Source of the DNA: Yoonia sp.
Lineage (GTDB): Bacteria > Pseudomonadota > Alphaproteobacteria > Rhodobacterales > Rhodobacteraceae
Reading direction: 5' to 3'
Length of the DNA stretch: 15,675 bases
Assembly: GCA_020627605.1 (NCBI GenBank)
Contig: JAHDGO010000017.1
Location: 1 to 15,675 of the forward strand
Shown piece by piece: positions 1 to 6,918 of the stretch; positions within the stretch are counted from its first letter, which is position 1; each line of letters opens with the position of its first letter. Below the pieces are notes generated by a model. That model made no database searches, was not told where the DNA came from, and worked only from the letters and a program-made list of their open reading frames with translations. The position numbers were made by a program, and so were the translations under genes.

Positions 1-972
1 AGCCTCCCAGAAGCGCGGGGCAAAGCGGCGGCCGATGCGGCCCCGCCCTGTCAGAAAGCGGAACAGGTTGCGCCCTTCATCCGATATGGTGAATGCCATC
101 TGATCACCGGCATAAAGTGTTCCGAGCTTGTCGCGCAGGTCTGACGCCTCTGCGCTGATCTTGCGGGCGAACAGACCATCCTGCCCCAGCAGAAGATCAT
201 AGTGGTCGTTATAGAATGTCACCGGCATTCCGTAGTCAGTGAACATCAGAAAGGTCAGCGTGCGGTTTTCAATCTCGCGTCCGGGCACCAGATGGCGGGT
301 AAGGGTCTGAAAAAACGTCTCATCCGGGATCCAGGTGGTGCGGAAAAAGCGCATGACGTCGCGGCGGGTGCGCGCAAATTCGAGTATCGCCTCGACCGTG
401 CGGCGGCGCAGACACCACCACTGCGAGCCAATCATGATCTGCACATCGGACGGAATGGCGCGGGTGATCTTCAGCTTTTCCTGCAAGGCCAGCGCCGCAT
501 AGAACCGGCGTTTCTGGGTGCGTTCGTTGAAGTAGTGACGATAGATCAGGCGTTCTTCGCGGAACCCTGTCTTGATCCAGTCGCTGTCAAAGAAATCATA
601 GCTTTCGATGTAGTCCACATCGTTGCGGTCCAGCATCGCATGGGCGAAGGCGGCTGATTTGATCGGCATGCAATCACCGGAAACCATGTAGAAATGCGTG
701 GCGCGCGGAAAGGCCTCTTCCGCCGCGGCGACAGCCTGCAATGTTGCCTCAACCAGGCTCCACTCGCCCCAGCCGCATTTCACGCGGCGTTTGGCAAAGA
801 CGACATTGGGGTTCTCGGCCAGCCCGTCCTGTATGGTCTGATAGTCAGCAGCAGAGGCGGATGCATCAAAATGGATCGCCAGATAGTCGCCTGCCGCCGT
901 CAGCTGTTCGGCCTGCTGCACGATGGCATCGGCGTTCTTGTGGCACAGAAGAATAAAGGCGATGCGGGCCAT
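1..972 (-). CDS. Core-2/I-branching-type beta-1,6-N-acetylglucosaminyltransferase family protein (3' part cut off by window edge)
   Basis: The gene reads on the minus strand from an ATG at 972 and is still open at base 1, giving 324 N-terminal residues. It begins with a Rossmann-like strand (MARIAFILLCHKN). It then shows Core-2/I-branching family hallmarks: a CGWGEWSLVEAT segment (66-77), FYMVSGDCMPIK (94-105, matching the family SGDxxPIK motif), IGSQWWCL (181-188) and IPDETFFQT (215-223, the family PDE motif with the likely catalytic Glu). These enzymes transfer a sugar, classically GlcNAc, from a nucleotide sugar to an acceptor glycan; the actual donor and acceptor here cannot be read. I see no signal peptide, so it is probably cytoplasmic or peripheral. 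It is divergent from a sulfotransferase gene 115 bases away, which suggests joint work on an extracellular or capsular glycan. Roseobacter relatives often have a further C-terminal domain, which would lie outside the window. Family is confident; substrate is inference. Confidence 0.85.
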   Translation of the reverse strand, partial: MARIAFILLCHKNADAIVQQAEQLTAAGDYLAIHFDASASAADYQTIQDGLAENPNVVFAKRRVKCGWGEWSLVEATLQAVAAAEEAFPRATHFYMVSGDCMPIKSAAFAHAMLDRNDVDYIESYDFFDSDWIKTGFREERLIYRHYFNERTQKRRFYAALALQEKLKITRAIPSDVQIMIGSQWWCLRRRTVEAILEFARTRRDVMRFFRTTWIPDETFFQTLTRHLVPGREIENRTLTFLMFTDYGMPVTFYNDHYDLLLGQDGLFARKISAEASDLRDKLGTLYAGDQMAFTISDEGRNLFRFLTGRGRIGRRFAPRFWEA

Positions 973-1030
973 AGCTTGCCGGTCTCACTCAGCGGGTTTG
1001 TGTTCTTTGGTGTCATAGCGCGAAGAGACA

Positions 1031-1059
1031 TTGAAGTGACAGGCTTTCTTTGCTCTTAA
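1031..1059 (+). promoter_or_regulatory. Candidate sigma70 promoter for the sulfotransferase gene
   Basis: TTGAAG (1031-1036) and TCTTAA (1054-1059) are separated by exactly 17 bases. This would start transcription about 20 bases before the GTG start at 1088. The -10 element is weak, so this is a guess from spacing and the TTGA core. Confidence 0.3.
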
Positions 1060-1073
1060 AGGGGGTAAGCGCG

Positions 1074-1079
1074 AAGGAG
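1074..1079 (+). promoter_or_regulatory. Shine-Dalgarno that fixes the GTG start at 1088
   Basis: AAGGAG lies 8 bases before GTG at 1088. Later in-frame ATG codons at 1112 and 1130 have no comparable site, so the GTG start is preferred. Confidence 0.7.
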
Positions 1080-1087
1080 CAGCAGCA

Positions 1088-1909
1088 GTGGCCAATTTTC
1101 CCGGCACATGGATGACAACCAGCGAAAGCATGGTGTACCGCGTTGTGCCGAAATGCGCCTGCTCGACCATTGGTCAGATCATGTATCACTCTGACCATGG
1201 TCAGTTCTTTGACGGCGATATTCACGACGCGAAATCGGGCATCCATAAATGGGCGCTGGATCACAGTCAGGATGTGATCCGCAAGAACGTGCGGGGGCAT
1301 GAAAGCTTTGCCTTTACCTGTGTGCGCAATCCTTACACCCGTATTCTGTCGTCCTTCTTTGACAAGATTTGCGGCGTTCAGCGCAACGGCAAATACTACC
1401 GCGGCAATCTTGTTCCGCTGCTGATCCAGAAATACGGGATTGAGGTGGGCGACCCGGAAACCGGCTTTGAGTTCGACCAGATCAAAAGCTTTCGGCGGTT
1501 CCTGCTGTTTGCCCGCGACACCATCCGCTGGCGCCGCCCGATGGAGCCTGACATCCACTGGTCCGCGATGTCTGGCCATATCTCGACATTCATTGTGAAT
1601 GGCGGGCGTTATGATCACATTTTCTGGACCGAGAAGTTCAACGACGGCATGCAAGGCGTGCTGGACCGGACCGAGACCGCGCATCCGATCACGCTGACCG
1701 ACATACCGCGCTTTAACGAAAGCGAAGGTCACGGGCCGAAACGGGCGCATCCGGTCGCCGACTACTTCGACGATCTGTCGATGCATCTGGTCTATGAGAT
1801 GTACAAAAAGGATTTCCGCATCTTCAAATACGACTTTGAAAATCCCGCAAACAAGATGCCGATCGGCGAGATTGATCTGGATGAGGTCCATGCCAAGCTT
1901 GGCCAGTAG
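1088..1909 (+). CDS. Sulfotransferase family 2 (carbohydrate sulfotransferase-like) protein
   Basis: This 273-residue protein starts at GTG behind a strong AAGGAG site. The N-terminal YRVVPKCACSTIG (17-29) is the 5'-phosphosulfate-binding loop of PAPS-dependent Sulfotransfer_2 proteins (family pattern PKxACST). FAFTCVRNPYTRILSSF (74-90) is the 3'-phosphate-binding motif (family pattern RNPYxRxxSxF). Such enzymes move sulfate from PAPS to a hydroxyl of a glycan or other acceptor, leaving PAP. No TM segment or signal peptide is visible, so it is probably cytosolic. It is divergent from the branching glycosyltransferase and upstream of an unassigned protein. Together these suggest sulfation of a surface polysaccharide; the acceptor is unknown. 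The length is normal for bacterial members and I see no damage. Confidence 0.88.
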   Translation: MANFPGTWMTTSESMVYRVVPKCACSTIGQIMYHSDHGQFFDGDIHDAKSGIHKWALDHSQDVIRKNVRGHESFAFTCVRNPYTRILSSFFDKICGVQRNGKYYRGNLVPLLIQKYGIEVGDPETGFEFDQIKSFRRFLLFARDTIRWRRPMEPDIHWSAMSGHISTFIVNGGRYDHIFWTEKFNDGMQGVLDRTETAHPITLTDIPRFNESEGHGPKRAHPVADYFDDLSMHLVYEMYKKDFRIFKYDFENPANKMPIGEIDLDEVHAKLGQ

Positions 1910-1930
1910 ATGCGCATGATGGCACCGTCA

Positions 1931-1996
1931 GAAAGGGGGCTGTCTGCCCCCTTGGCCTGCGGCCTTACCCCCGAGGATATTTTTGAACAAAAGAAG
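1931..1996. repeat. Intergenic hairpin element resembling a repeat seen in Roseobacter genomes
   Basis: The stretch contains a perfect hairpin GGGGGC-TGTCT-GCCCCC (1935-1951), a second dyad GGCC-TGC-GGCC (1954-1964), then ACCCCCGAGGATATTTTTG followed by ACAAAAGAAG. The TTTTG-AA-CAAAA at 1981-1992 is a third small dyad. My recollection, not a search, is that the CCCCCGAGGATATTTTTG core recurs between genes of Rhodobacteraceae. It lies 25-105 bases after the sulfotransferase gene and before the next start. It may form the 3' end of the upstream transcript, but the GC hairpin is not followed directly by a T run. Only one copy is in this window. Confidence 0.5.
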
Positions 1997-2013
1997 TCCG
2001 GACGCAGCGGCGC

Positions 2014-2721
2014 ATGACTGTTGTTCTGATCCTTGGCAGTGGCCCGAATGTCGTGACCTGCCGGAACTGGCCCCGCGCGCCATTCGACAGGATTGTTGCG
2101 ATCAACAACGCCTGGGCGGTGCGCCCGGACTGGGATGATCTGATCCATCCTGACGATTTCCCGGCTGAACGGATGCCGGTCGATCTGCGCCCTGACCAGC
2201 GCATCGTGCGGGCCAAGGATTACGTGCCGGTGCAAAACACCTACGGCGGCTTTGTCTATGCTGGCGGGACCATGGCCTTTACTGCCGCCTACTGGGCGCT
2301 GGGGGCGCTGCGTCCGAAAGTGATCGCCATGCTGGGCTGCGATATGGTCTATGCGCCAAGCGGCAGCACACATTTCTATGGGCAGGGTGCGCCGGACCCC
2401 CTGCGTGTCGATGTCAGCCTGCGCTCGCTGGAAGCGAAATCAGCCCGGCTGCTGGCACTGGCCGCGCGACAGGGCTGTGCGATGGTGAACCTGTCGTCTG
2501 ATGCAAGCAGGCTGGTCTTTCCGCGCGCCACGCCAGAGACAGCGGCCGGGGCCCAACCGCTGGCGCTGGATGCCGCGGCGATTGATGCAGCCCTCAAGCA
2601 AGAGGCCACACTCGACTACATCGTGCCGTCCGGCAAATACTGGAAAGAAGAAGACCGTTTTGATGTCGATGAAATCGACGCGCTCGATGCGCTATGGCTC
2701 AGACTAGCCCCTGATCCCTGA
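2014..2721 (+). CDS. Unassigned Rossmann-like protein, possibly glycan-related (sialyltransferase/DUF115-like look)
   Basis: I do not recognise a named family for this 235-residue protein. It opens with a nucleotide-binding-like strand and loop, VVLILGSGPNV (3-13), then IVAINNAW (27-34), then YGGFVYAGGTMAFTAA (77-92). The block VIAMLGCDMVY (103-113) followed by THFYGQGAPDPL (119-130) recalls the GxD...HFYG region of bacterial sialyltransferase-like and DUF115-like proteins. A C-terminal helical, acidic segment (185-232) follows. There is no TM segment or signal peptide. ATG at 2014 is the first usable start after an in-frame stop at 1984-1986. No good Shine-Dalgarno precedes it, so translation may be weak or leaderless. 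The position after a sulfotransferase and near a glycosyltransferase supports a role in glycan synthesis, but that is context only. Its last 23 bases overlap the convergent kinase gene. Confidence 0.6.
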   Translation: MTVVLILGSGPNVVTCRNWPRAPFDRIVAINNAWAVRPDWDDLIHPDDFPAERMPVDLRPDQRIVRAKDYVPVQNTYGGFVYAGGTMAFTAAYWALGALRPKVIAMLGCDMVYAPSGSTHFYGQGAPDPLRVDVSLRSLEAKSARLLALAARQGCAMVNLSSDASRLVFPRATPETAAGAQPLALDAAAIDAALKQEATLDYIVPSGKYWKEEDRFDVDEIDALDALWLRLAPDP

Positions 2722-3691
2722 ACATCGCCATCAGATCAGCCTGGGGCCGCGCGCCGATATGGCTGATCACCTCTGACGCGGCGAGGTTGCCCATCTTGCC
2801 GCAAGTTTCCAGATCGTACCCATTCGTCAAACCCCAGAGGAACGCACCAGCAAAGAGATCCCCCGCCCCTGTGGCATCCACGATCTGGGTCGGCACCGCA
2901 GGCACATGCCAGCGCTGGCCATCTGAGAGGACATGCACACCATCCGCACTATCGGTGCAGGCGATGATCCCGACATGCGCTGCGGCCTGCGCCAGCGCGG
3001 CATCGAAGTCATCGGTCTGATACATCGACAGCATTTCAGCACGGTTGCAGAACAGCAGATCAACATGATCGCGGATCATGTCGCGAAAGGCATCGCGATG
3101 GCGTTCAATGCAAAAGGGATCGGACAGTGTGATTGACACGCGCCCGCCCGCACCCTTGCAGGCGGCAATCGCCTTGGCAAAGGCCGCGTGGCTGTCAGGC
3201 CCGTCAAAACGGTAGCCTTCAAGGTAAATCCACTCGGCATCGGCCATCTGGGCCGGGTCGATATCGTCAGGCGACAGAAACTCTGTCACGCCAAGATAGG
3301 TGTTCATCGACCGCTCCCCATCAGGGGTGACGATGACAATACAGCGGCCTGTTTCAGCCTCTTCCGTCTTTGGGGCCATCCTGGTGGCATAATCCGCGCC
3401 CTGCGCACGCAGGTCGTGGGCAAAGATCGCACCCAGTTGGTCATCCTTGACCTTGCCGACATAGGCGGTGCGTCCACCCAGATGGGCGATCCCGGCAATG
3501 GTGTTGGCGGCAGACCCGCCACTGACCTCTTGCGCGGGGCCGACGCGGCCATAAAGATCAACCGCGCGATCCATATCGATCAACTGCATGATGCCCTTTT
3601 CGACGCCAGCCTCGGCCAGAAACGCATCTTCGGCGCGGGCCAAGACATCAACCATGGCGTTGCCGATCCCGACAACCTGATACTTCTTCAT
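2699..3691 (-). CDS. PfkB-family kinase, probably adenosine kinase-type
   Basis: The 330-residue protein has the two ribokinase/PfkB signatures: VSGGSAANTIAGIAHLGG (56-73) and VDATGAGDLFAGAFLWGL (271-288), where Asp278 is the expected catalytic base. The N-terminal VVGIGNAMVDVLARAEDAFL fits PfkB proteins that Roseobacter annotations usually call adenosine kinase. The substrate (adenosine or a sugar) cannot be settled from motifs. It would be a soluble cytoplasmic ATP-dependent phosphotransferase. The start is fixed by an ATGA overlap with the upstream nth stop and a GAGGA site about 9 bases before the ATG, so translation is probably coupled to nth. The stop codon lies inside the convergent gene at 2014-2721. 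If it does act on adenosine it would help salvage nucleosides, including those ultimately derived from PAP turnover; that link is speculative. Confidence 0.85.
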   Translation of the reverse strand: MKKYQVVGIGNAMVDVLARAEDAFLAEAGVEKGIMQLIDMDRAVDLYGRVGPAQEVSGGSAANTIAGIAHLGGRTAYVGKVKDDQLGAIFAHDLRAQGADYATRMAPKTEEAETGRCIVIVTPDGERSMNTYLGVTEFLSPDDIDPAQMADAEWIYLEGYRFDGPDSHAAFAKAIAACKGAGGRVSITLSDPFCIERHRDAFRDMIRDHVDLLFCNRAEMLSMYQTDDFDAALAQAAAHVGIIACTDSADGVHVLSDGQRWHVPAVPTQIVDATGAGDLFAGAFLWGLTNGYDLETCGKMGNLAASEVISHIGARPQADLMAMFRDQGLV

Positions 3692-4332
3692 AGGTTCTTA
3701 TCCTCATAGAGACAGAGATCGCGGATCAGACAGGCCGCGCATTTGGGTTTGCGTGCCACGCAAGTGTAGCGGCCATGCAATATCATCCAATGGTGTGCAT
3801 GAAGTTGAAAATCGGCAGGAATGTGATCCTCAATCGCGCGTTCGACTGCGACAACATCCTTGCCCACGGCCACACCGCTGCGATTGCCAAAACGAAAGAT
3901 ATGCGTATCGACGGCCTGCGCAGGCTGGCCCCACCACATGTTCAGCACCACATTGGCGGTCTTGCGCCCCACACCTGGCAGCGATTCAAGCGCGGCGCGG
4001 GAATTGGGCACGTCACCACCGTAGTCATCCACCAGGATCTGGCTCATCTTGATGACGTTCTTGGCCTTGTTGCGATAGAGACCGATGGTTTTGATGTGCT
4101 CGGTCACGCCCTCCAACCCGAGATCCAGCATTTTCTGCGGCGTATCGGCGATCTGGAACAGCGTGCGGGTCGCCTTGTTCACACCGGCATCCGTGGCCTG
4201 CGCCGACAGTGCGACAGCCACGACGAGCGTGTAGACGTTCACATGCTCCAGCTCGCCCTTCGGTGCGGCCTCAGCCGTCTGAAAGCGCGTGAATATTTCG
4301 CGGATCGTGTGATAATCAAGCTGTTTTGCCAT
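3688..4332 (-). CDS. nth: Endonuclease III (DNA glycosylase/AP lyase)
   Basis: The protein is 214 residues from the ATG at 4332. The helix-hairpin-helix LPGVGRKTAN (118-127) carries the catalytic Lys124. VDTHIFR (141-147) carries the catalytic Asp142. The C-terminus has a perfect C-X6-C-X2-C-X5-C iron-sulfur motif (Cys191, 198, 201, 207). All key residues are present, so the enzyme should remove oxidised pyrimidines and cleave the abasic site in base excision repair. An in-frame ATG at 4383 would add 17 residues, but family members begin at MAKQLDYHTI and the extension looks unrelated, so 4332 is chosen. The gene overlaps the kinase start by 4 bases. It is divergent from an alkyltransferase gene, making a small DNA repair locus. 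Confidence 0.96.
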   Translation of the reverse strand: MAKQLDYHTIREIFTRFQTAEAAPKGELEHVNVYTLVVAVALSAQATDAGVNKATRTLFQIADTPQKMLDLGLEGVTEHIKTIGLYRNKAKNVIKMSQILVDDYGGDVPNSRAALESLPGVGRKTANVVLNMWWGQPAQAVDTHIFRFGNRSGVAVGKDVVAVERAIEDHIPADFQLHAHHWMILHGRYTCVARKPKCAACLIRDLCLYEDKNL

Positions 4333-4427
4333 GCGCCCCGGTATGCCGTGATCGCCCAAGCGGGGCAAGCGCAGGATGCGCAATTTCCGGGTCGCATTGG
4401 ACCGGCTGCCTGCATAATGTCAGGGGT

Positions 4428-5270
4428 ATGGAACAGTCAGAGACATATCACTATCAGGTCATGCGCCGGGCCATCGATGCCATCGACAACGCGGGTGACG
4501 CGCCCTTGTCATTGGCCGACCTCGCAACGGACATGAATATGAGCCCCGCACATTTTCAACGCGTTTTTTCGACCTGGGTGGGTGTGTCGCCCAAACGCTA
4601 TCAGCAATACCTGACGCTGGGCCACGCCAAGGCGCTTCTGCGCGACCGTTTCACGACGCTGGAAACGGCCCATGCGGTCGGCCTGTCAGGCAGCGGGCGG
4701 CTGCACGACCTGTTTGTGCGATGGGAAGCGATGAGCCCCGGCGATTTTGCCCGCGACGGGGCCGGCCTGACGATCAACTGGGGTTGGTTTGACAGCCACT
4801 TTGGCCCGGCCCTTGTGATGGGGACCGACAGGGGCATCTGCGGTCTGGCCTTCGCAGCAGAGGCCGGTGCGGAAGCGGCAATGGATGATTTGCGGTCACG
4901 CTGGCCCCGTGCCGATTTCAGGGAAAGCGCGGATGCATTGCGCCCATGGGCCATGGCGGCGCTGGGGATGACGGGTGAAACACAGCTGCACATGATTGGC
5001 GCGCCGTTTCAGCTGAAAGTCTGGGAGGCACTGCTGACCATCCCGTCGGGCCATGTGACCACTTATTCCGAAATCGCGCAGTCGATTGGCAAACCAAAGG
5101 CGGTGCGTGCGGTAGGTACGGCCGTGGGGCGCAACCCGGTCAGTTGGCTGATCCCCTGCCACCGTGCATTGCGCAAATCAGGGGCATTGGGTGGTTATCA
5201 CTGGGGCCTGCCGGTCAAGCGGGCCATGCTGGCCTGGGAATCGGCGCGTGTCGATGCGGCTGCGGGATAG
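4428..5270 (+). CDS. AraC-type HTH fused to methylated-DNA-protein-cysteine methyltransferase (Ada-like)
   Basis: The 280-residue protein has an AraC-type HTH domain in the N-terminal ~110 residues (PLSLADLATDMNMSPAHFQR, then VGVSPKRYQQYLTLGHAKALL) and a C-terminal alkyltransferase domain. The latter has the GAPFQLKVWEALLTIPSGHVTTY segment (191-213) and the acceptor motif PCHR with Cys244. It should remove methyl groups from O6-methylguanine in a suicide reaction. Unlike E. coli Ada it lacks the N-terminal zinc domain whose Cys takes methyl from phosphotriesters, so damage sensing, if any, must differ. ATG 4428 has only AGGGG directly against it, closer than an ideal Shine-Dalgarno; an in-frame ATG at residue 12 is the alternative. 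The 95-base gap to divergent nth must contain both promoters. Confidence 0.9.
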   Translation: MEQSETYHYQVMRRAIDAIDNAGDAPLSLADLATDMNMSPAHFQRVFSTWVGVSPKRYQQYLTLGHAKALLRDRFTTLETAHAVGLSGSGRLHDLFVRWEAMSPGDFARDGAGLTINWGWFDSHFGPALVMGTDRGICGLAFAAEAGAEAAMDDLRSRWPRADFRESADALRPWAMAALGMTGETQLHMIGAPFQLKVWEALLTIPSGHVTTYSEIAQSIGKPKAVRAVGTAVGRNPVSWLIPCHRALRKSGALGGYHWGLPVKRAMLAWESARVDAAAG

Positions 5271-5309
5271 TCAATTTTCCGCCGGAACGACCGCCGATCT
5301 GGCGCGTTA

Positions 5310-5338
5310 TTGGATATCAGAAGGAAAAAGCGCATAAG
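5310..5338 (+). promoter_or_regulatory. Candidate promoter for the OmpA-like lipoprotein gene
   Basis: TTGGAT (5310-5315) and CATAAG (5333-5338) are 17 bases apart, giving a 5' leader of about 45 bases. The match is moderate and based on spacing only. Confidence 0.28.
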
Positions 5339-5389
5339 GCCGCCATCCAAACGCGCGCTGTTGCGCCAATATGAACTGGAACATAGACC

Positions 5390-6046
5390 ATGACCTTTAC
5401 GAAACTTCCCCTTGTCCTCGCCGCTGCGTCCCTGACCTTTGTCGCCGCCTGCGACCAGACAGGCCCGAACCAGATGCAGAACACACAGCAAGGCGCCCTG
5501 ATCGGGGCCGCCGGTGGTGCGGTTCTGGGTGCGATCACCAACAACGACGGATCGGTGCGCGAACGCAATCAGGCCGCATTGGTCGGCGCTGCCTTGGGTG
5601 CCGGTGTTGGTGCTGGCGTTGGCAACAGCCTTGACCGTCAGGCCGAAGACCTGCGTCGTCAGCTGCGCAACGATGTTGGCGTGTCCAACAACGGCCGCGA
5701 CCTGCGCGTCGTTCTCAGCCAGGACCTGCTGTTCGCCACAAACAGCACACAGTTGTCCGGTACGGCCCAGAATGAGCTGCGCATCGTTGCAGGCTCGCTC
5801 CAGCAGTATCCTGACACCACGATCAACGTGATCGGCCATACCGACAACGTCGGCGATGCCGCCTTCAACCAGGACCTGTCAGAGCGTCGCGCGCAAGCCG
5901 TCTCTGGCGTCCTGCTCAGCGGTGGTGTCTCGCCAACGCGCGTCCGGTCAATCGGCGCGGGTGAGAACCAGCCAGTGGCGTCAAACCTGAACGAGGCGGG
6001 CCGTCAGGCCAACCGCCGTGTGGAAATCGTCATCACGCCAAACTAA
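5390..6046 (+). CDS. OmpA-family peptidoglycan-binding lipoprotein with glycine zipper
   Basis: The 218-residue protein starts with a lipoprotein signal (MTFTKLPLVLAAASLTF) ending in a VAAC lipobox, so Cys21 should be lipidated. A glycine-zipper region follows: GALIGAAGGAVLGAI (35-49) and AALVGAALGAGVGAGVG (62-78). An OmpA C-terminal domain spans about 105-214, with GHTDNVGDAAFNQDLSERRA (149-168) and NRRVEI (208-213), which carry the Asp and Arg residues that hold diaminopimelate in peptidoglycan. It probably anchors the outer membrane to the cell wall, like YiaD/Pal-type proteins. Asp22 follows the lipidated Cys, which in E. coli would retain it in the inner membrane; whether that rule applies here is unclear. 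GGAA lies 8 bases before the ATG. The gene stands alone, with its own terminator. Confidence 0.9.
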   Translation: MTFTKLPLVLAAASLTFVAACDQTGPNQMQNTQQGALIGAAGGAVLGAITNNDGSVRERNQAALVGAALGAGVGAGVGNSLDRQAEDLRRQLRNDVGVSNNGRDLRVVLSQDLLFATNSTQLSGTAQNELRIVAGSLQQYPDTTINVIGHTDNVGDAAFNQDLSERRAQAVSGVLLSGGVSPTRVRSIGAGENQPVASNLNEAGRQANRRVEIVITPN

Positions 6047-6069
6047 GGCGCGGTCGATACGGTTTGGAA

Positions 6070-6093
6070 GGGGTCGCTTTGGCGGCCCCTTTT
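6070..6093 (+). terminator. Intrinsic terminator after the OmpA-like lipoprotein gene
   Basis: An 8-base-pair stem (GGGGTCGC with GGCGGCCCC, one G-T pair, four-base loop TTTG) is followed by TTTT. It lies 24 bases after the stop codon. Confidence 0.85.
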
Positions 6094-6112
6094 GCGTTGT
6101 CGCCCCCCGGTT

Positions 6113-6133
6113 TTGGTCATATCATTTGACCAA
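6113..6133. promoter_or_regulatory. Candidate GntR/FadR operator (perfect inverted repeat)
   Basis: TTGGTCA (6113-6119), a 7-base spacer, then TGACCAA (6127-6133) form a perfect 7-base inverted repeat. It ends 17 bases before the gntR start. The TGGTC...GACCA half-sites match the known preference of FadR-type GntR regulators, though classic sites have shorter spacers. Autoregulation is the natural inference. Confidence 0.6.
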
Positions 6134-6150
6134 TCCGGGAAAGTGATCCG

Positions 6151-6918
6151 ATGCCATTTGAACCCATCCAGCAGGAAAAACTGTCTCAGGGCGTTGTCCG
6201 CCAGATCGAGGGGCTGATCCTGCGTGGCATTCTGCGCCCTGGCGAACGCCTGCCAGCGGAACGTGAGTTGAGCGAGAAGATGCAGGTCTCTCGTCCCTCA
6301 TTGCGCGAGGCGCTGTCAGACCTGCAAACGCGCGGCCTGCTGGAGGCGCGGGCGGGTGCAGGCGTTTTTGTGGCGGATGTTCTCGGCTCTGCCTTTGCGC
6401 CTGCGCTGGTGACACTTTTCGCCACCCATGACGAGGCCGTTTTCGACTACATCAGCTTTCGCCGCGATATGGAGGGGCTGGCCGCCGCAAGGGCCGCACA
6501 GGTGGGCAGCGACACTGATCTGGCCGTCATCGACACGATTTTCCGAAAGATGGAACAGGCCCACCAGAAACGCGACCCGGCGGATGAGGCGCAGTTGGAT
6601 GCCGATTTCCATCTCGCCATCATCGAGGCCAGCCATAACATCATCATGCTGCATATGATGCGGTCGATGTATGATCTGTTGCGCGAGGGCGTGTTTTACA
6701 ACCGGACCATCATGTTCAAACAGCGCATGACGCGCGACAGCCTGCTGGACCAGCACCGTCAGATCAACACAGCCCTGCAAGCCCGCGACCCTGACGGCGC
6801 TCGCCGTGCGGTGGAAAGCCATCTGAACTTTGTGGAAAGCGCCTTGTCAGATCAGCAAAAGGCCGACCGACACGAGGTGATCGCCAAGAAGCGTCTGCAG
6901 CACGAGGTTACGCGCTAG
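6151..6918 (+). CDS. GntR-family transcriptional regulator, FadR subfamily (FCD domain)
   Basis: The 255-residue protein has an N-terminal winged HTH (8-76), including GERLPAERELSEKMQVSRPS and the wing RGLLEARAGAGVFV. An all-helical FCD effector domain follows (about 95-235). The FCD metal-site residues are visible: D150-x3-H154 in DADFH, His202 in DQHRQ and His224 in SHL. Such regulators sense a small carboxylate or similar metabolite and usually repress; the effector cannot be read. The inverted repeat at 6113-6133 is probably its own operator. No catabolic gene follows in the same direction, so its targets, apart from itself, lie elsewhere. Its last 11 bases overlap the convergent protease gene. 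Confidence 0.92.
   Translation: MPFEPIQQEKLSQGVVRQIEGLILRGILRPGERLPAERELSEKMQVSRPSLREALSDLQTRGLLEARAGAGVFVADVLGSAFAPALVTLFATHDEAVFDYISFRRDMEGLAAARAAQVGSDTDLAVIDTIFRKMEQAHQKRDPADEAQLDADFHLAIIEASHNIIMLHMMRSMYDLLREGVFYNRTIMFKQRMTRDSLLDQHRQINTALQARDPDGARRAVESHLNFVESALSDQQKADRHEVIAKKRLQHEVTR

Noticed and set aside
1013..1891. A 292-residue open frame on the minus strand opposite the sulfotransferase
   Set aside because: It is antisense to a gene with clear PAPS motifs, shows no recognisable domain and lies in the shadow of strong codon bias.
4333..4383. Longer start for endonuclease III
   Set aside because: The extra 17 residues do not match the family start, and they would occupy much of the nth/alkyltransferase control gap.
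5365..5389. A promoter TTGCGC-N17-TAGACC directly before the lipoprotein gene
   Set aside because: The -10 would abut the ATG, placing the transcription start inside the coding sequence and cutting the signal peptide start.
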